Assembly: GCA_947476855.1 (NCBI GenBank)
Contig: CANJSR010000042.1
Location: 1-17,509, forward strand
Source: Acetobacteraceae bacterium
GTDB taxonomy: Bacteria > Pseudomonadota > Alphaproteobacteria > Acetobacterales > Acetobacteraceae
Length of the DNA stretch: 17,509 nucleotides
Direction: 5' to 3'
The notes under the pieces: model-generated
Database searches by the model: none
Told to the model about the DNA's origin: nothing
What the model saw: only the letters and a program-made list of their open reading frames with translations
Shown: in pieces, positions 15,501 to 17,509 of the stretch
How positions within the stretch are numbered: the first letter of the stretch is position 1
Layout: each line of letters begins with the position of its first letter
Translations under genes and position numbers: made by a program

Positions 15501-15529
15501 ATTAGGATTCATGGGCGACGATCGAGCAA
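15501..15529 (-). promoter_or_regulatory. Candidate promoter for the helicase-S4-fdxA run
   Basis: On the minus strand, TTGCTC (15529-15524) is 17 nt from CCTAAT (15506-15501). Initiation near 15494 would leave a leader of about 110 nt before the helicase ATG. Both boxes are imperfect, so this is tentative. Confidence 0.3.
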
Positions 15530-15589
15530 CCTGGGCGGTCTTTTTCACGCATTACACGCGCCGGACGAGAGTTCGTTATCTCAAGGACA

Positions 15590-15619
15590 TCGACACGTTA
15601 ACACAACGTTAATTTTTAT
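15590..15619 (+). promoter_or_regulatory. Candidate promoter of the GT61 gene with an operator-like inverted repeat
   Basis: TCGACA (15590-15595, 5/6 to -35) is 18 nt from TTTTAT (15614-15619, 4/6 to -10). The spacer contains TTAAC-ACAAC-GTTAA (15598-15612), a perfect 5-bp inverted repeat, which is a typical place for a repressor operator. The stretch is AT-rich against a GC-rich background. Initiation near 15626 would give a leader of about 36 nt before ATG 15662. Confidence 0.35.
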
Positions 15620-15661
15620 GTTGCACCCCTCCCTCCGGACGCGAGACACTTGCCGCGCAGG

Positions 15662-17254
15662 ATGAGCGACAGTGACACCTTGACGGCCCCACCGGGGCTT
15701 GACGCGTTTCCGCTGGCCGGCCGGAGAACCTCCGCGCAGGCAACGGAAACGCTACGCACACCGGGCTTTTCGACGCGGTATCCGGCGCTGATCAATCCGG
15801 AGATCATCGACCCCAGGGTGCTCGGGGCGATGAAGCCGGCTTGGTGCCAGTCGCACTTCCCCGAGGCCGATATCGAGGTGTTCCACCTGCGGAATGTGTA
15901 CGCGATCGATGATTGCCTGATCCTCGACCAGCAACTCCGCGTGATCGAGAACGTCAGCGACCACTTTACAGACGAGCGCGTCCAGGTTGCGATCCAGGAC
16001 ATCCTGCGACGCCGAGCGATGGGTTCGACCCCGCACTACGCCCAGGGCATCGCGGCCAGGCGCGCCGGTGGCGGCAATTTTGGCCATTTCCTCGTGGAAA
16101 TGCTGCCGATGGCCGTTGTCGCCCGGTCGCTGCACCCTGATTGGGACCCGGTCTACTGGGCGCATCTCGCCGACCCGCCGTTGGTCGACGCCATGCTGCG
16201 CGCGTTCCGGCTGGTGGGCATTCCGCTCGATCGCGTCGCCATGCTGCCCTATCACGCGCCCGCCTTCTTCGCGAACCTCCTGGTCGTCCGGGGGCTCACC
16301 GCCCACGGCACCTACATGTCGCCGACAGCGGTCAACATCGTCCGCGACATGGCGGCCTCCATCCCGCCCGGCCCGAAGCGGCGCCTGTTCGTACGACGTG
16401 TTCCCGGCTGGCACGGGGGCCGCGCCCTGACCAACCAGGATGAGGTCTGCGCTCGTCTCGCCGCCCGCGGCTACGAGATCATCGAACCAGGCGCCATGTC
16501 GCTCGAACAGCAGATCGCCGCTTTCCGTGGCGCCACGCAGGTCGTCGGCACCTCGGGCGCCGCGATGACAAACATCGTGTTCTGCGAGCCCGGGACCAGC
16601 ATCACGAACATTGTCGGCGCCCGGGTGCCCGACACGTTCTTCTGGTTCCTCGCCACCCATGTGCACCTGAACTACGTGGAACTGCGGTGCCCGCAAGCGC
16701 CGGTCGAGGGTCCGGACGGATGGAAGGCCAACCTGACGATCAGTGAGGCCGATATCCGCTATCTGGAGGAACTCGATCCGGACAGCCCGATGCCGTCCGG
16801 GCAGGCGCCGCCCAGCACCGTCGAAGACGACCTGCCGCAATTCGGTACCGTCCTCGCGCATGTCCAGTCCGAGGGTGACATCGAGGCGCCGATCAACCAG
16901 CGCCTGTCCGGCCGCGATCCCGGACATCGGATCGAGGGGTTCGCCATCCATCCAGAAGGCGACATCGCGCCGCGGGACATTGAGTACCGCGGCATCCTGG
17001 GCAAAACTTGGTGGTCTCCCTGGGTCGGCGGCGGCGCCTTCTGCGGCACCCGCGGCTGGTCGCTACCGCTTTTCGGCCTGACCGTCCGGCTTCTCGGCGA
17101 CACCGCCCGGAAATACGACTGCGTGTATGATGCGCGCTTCGCCGACGGCTCGACCCGCCACGCCATCCCGGCCGGAGAGGACTGCATGGCCGAGACCCTG
17201 GCCCCGCTGACCTCCTTCACCCTTCGGATCAGGCCCCGCGCGACCGCTCCGTGA
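15662..17254 (+). CDS. Glycosyltransferase family 61 (DUF563) protein with a C-terminal ChW-like domain
   Basis: In this 530-residue protein the N-terminal two thirds match GT61/DUF563. The segments are an early HLRNVYAIDDCLIL, the conserved GGGNFGHFLVEMLPM, and a donor-site-like VVGTSGAAMTNIVFCEPGTSITNIVG. The last ~110 residues, starting near 420, form a different unit: HRIEGFAIHPEGDIAPRDIEY, then KTWWSPWVGGGAFCGTRGW and LFGLTVRL. This follows the clostridial hydrophobic W (ChW) repeat pattern of a RIE strand, an IEYR strand, WxxWV, a GT-G turn and a final strand. The likely role is sugar transfer to a surface or secreted polysaccharide; donor and acceptor are unknown. TTG 15650 is an alternative start. 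It diverges from the helicase and is separated from htpG by 75 nt. Confidence 0.82.
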   Translation: MSDSDTLTAPPGLDAFPLAGRRTSAQATETLRTPGFSTRYPALINPEIIDPRVLGAMKPAWCQSHFPEADIEVFHLRNVYAIDDCLILDQQLRVIENVSDHFTDERVQVAIQDILRRRAMGSTPHYAQGIAARRAGGGNFGHFLVEMLPMAVVARSLHPDWDPVYWAHLADPPLVDAMLRAFRLVGIPLDRVAMLPYHAPAFFANLLVVRGLTAHGTYMSPTAVNIVRDMAASIPPGPKRRLFVRRVPGWHGGRALTNQDEVCARLAARGYEIIEPGAMSLEQQIAAFRGATQVVGTSGAAMTNIVFCEPGTSITNIVGARVPDTFFWFLATHVHLNYVELRCPQAPVEGPDGWKANLTISEADIRYLEELDPDSPMPSGQAPPSTVEDDLPQFGTVLAHVQSEGDIEAPINQRLSGRDPGHRIEGFAIHPEGDIAPRDIEYRGILGKTWWSPWVGGGAFCGTRGWSLPLFGLTVRLLGDTARKYDCVYDARFADGSTRHAIPAGEDCMAETLAPLTSFTLRIRPRATAP

Positions 17255-17277
17255 TCCGTTCGCCAGCGCCGTGTGTA

Positions 17278-17306
17278 TTGAAACCGCCCCTCCGCGATCG
17301 CATATC
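17278..17306 (+). promoter_or_regulatory. Heat-shock (RpoH)-like promoter of htpG
   Basis: TTGAAA (17278-17283) is separated by 17 nt from CATATC (17301-17306). This resembles the sigma-32 pattern (CTTGAAA then CCATAT-like), and the gene downstream is a classic heat-shock gene. Initiation at about 17313 leaves a leader of roughly 17 nt containing the AGGAGGG ribosome binding site. A housekeeping sigma factor could also read it. Confidence 0.55.
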
Positions 17307-17329
17307 CGCGCGCGCACAGGAGGGACCGC

Positions 17330-17509
17330 ATGAACGACACTGTCCTCGAAAAACACGAATTTGGCGCCGAGGTCGGCCGTCTGCTCGACCTGGTTGTCCA
17401 CTCACTCTTTTCGGATCGTGAGATTTTTCTTCGCGAGTTGGTGGCCAACGCCGCCGACGCGACCGACCGCCGCCGGTTCGAGGCGCTGACCGACTCCGCC
17501 CTTTCCCCG
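17330..17509 (+). CDS. htpG: Molecular chaperone HtpG (Hsp90), N-terminal part (cut by window edge)
   Basis: The first 60 codons encode the start of the Hsp90 GHKL ATPase domain: [40 protein letters not shown] in consecutive segments. This corresponds to the family's [28 protein letters not shown] block. The ATP-contacting Asn and Asp in the [10 protein letters not shown] helix are present. A strong Shine-Dalgarno AGGAGGG (17318-17324) lies 5 nt from the ATG. The remainder lies beyond the window. Confidence 0.95.
   Translation, partial: MNDTVLEKHEFGAEVGRLLDLVVHSLFSDREIFLRELVANAADATDRRRFEALTDSALSP

Noticed and set aside
15752..16951. 399-residue leftward open frame
   Set aside because: It is antisense to the GT61 gene, with no motif or ribosome binding site.
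1..17509. CRISPR array, tRNA, rRNA or phage attachment site
   Set aside because: No regularly spaced direct repeats, no cloverleaf-like tRNA sequence and no rRNA segment were found on reading both strands.

Overview
The window reads as GC-rich alphaproteobacterial chromosome, most likely Rhodospirillales and possibly Acetobacteraceae. This is an inference from the strong GC3 bias, a class I lysyl-tRNA synthetase, the tesA/ybbA/ybbP block, the helicase-S4-fdxA-carD block and an IS630-type transposase end. No 16S or other marker gene is present to confirm it. It is mostly housekeeping sequence, with short accessory stretches at the left edge and in a few intergenic gaps. I saw no CRISPR array, tRNA, rRNA, prophage or obvious defence island.

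Left part (1-5180). The C-terminal end of an IS630-family transposase is followed by about 400 bp of non-genic sequence that is AT-rich in its middle. Then come two leftward, translationally coupled genes, tesA (periplasmic SGNH esterase/thioesterase) and thpR (2H-family RNA cyclic phosphodiesterase). Diverging from them is the ybbA-ybbP ABC exporter pair (LolCDE/FtsX type). The divergent intergenic region holds a 110-bp inverted repeat whose arms are G-quadruplex-like and which reaches up to the ambiguous tesA start.

Middle part (5181-11131). A Bax-inhibitor-1 family membrane protein ends in a strong terminator. Next is a rightward run of lysK (class I lysyl-tRNA synthetase, possibly leaderless), an MprF-flippase-like/UPF0104 membrane protein 4 nt downstream, and rmuC. 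A separate gene follows for a protein with two cold-shock domains joined by a polyglycine linker.

Right part (11132-17509). On the minus strand, in transcription order, lie a SUV3-like RNA helicase, an S4-domain RNA-binding protein with no ordinary start codon, the 7Fe ferredoxin FdxA, and a CarD-type RNA polymerase regulator with a long acidic/proline N-terminal extension. CarD has its own promoter, and its terminator faces that of the cold-shock gene. Diverging rightward is a GT61-family glycosyltransferase fused to a C-terminal domain resembling the clostridial hydrophobic W repeat. The window ends in the first 60 codons of htpG, which has a heat-shock-like promoter.

Nothing here is a clearly new multi-gene system. 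The most interesting points are the GT61-ChW-like fusion, the pairing of lysK with an MprF-flippase-like gene, the apparent AUA start of the S4 gene, and the G4-bearing inverted repeat between tesA and ybbA.
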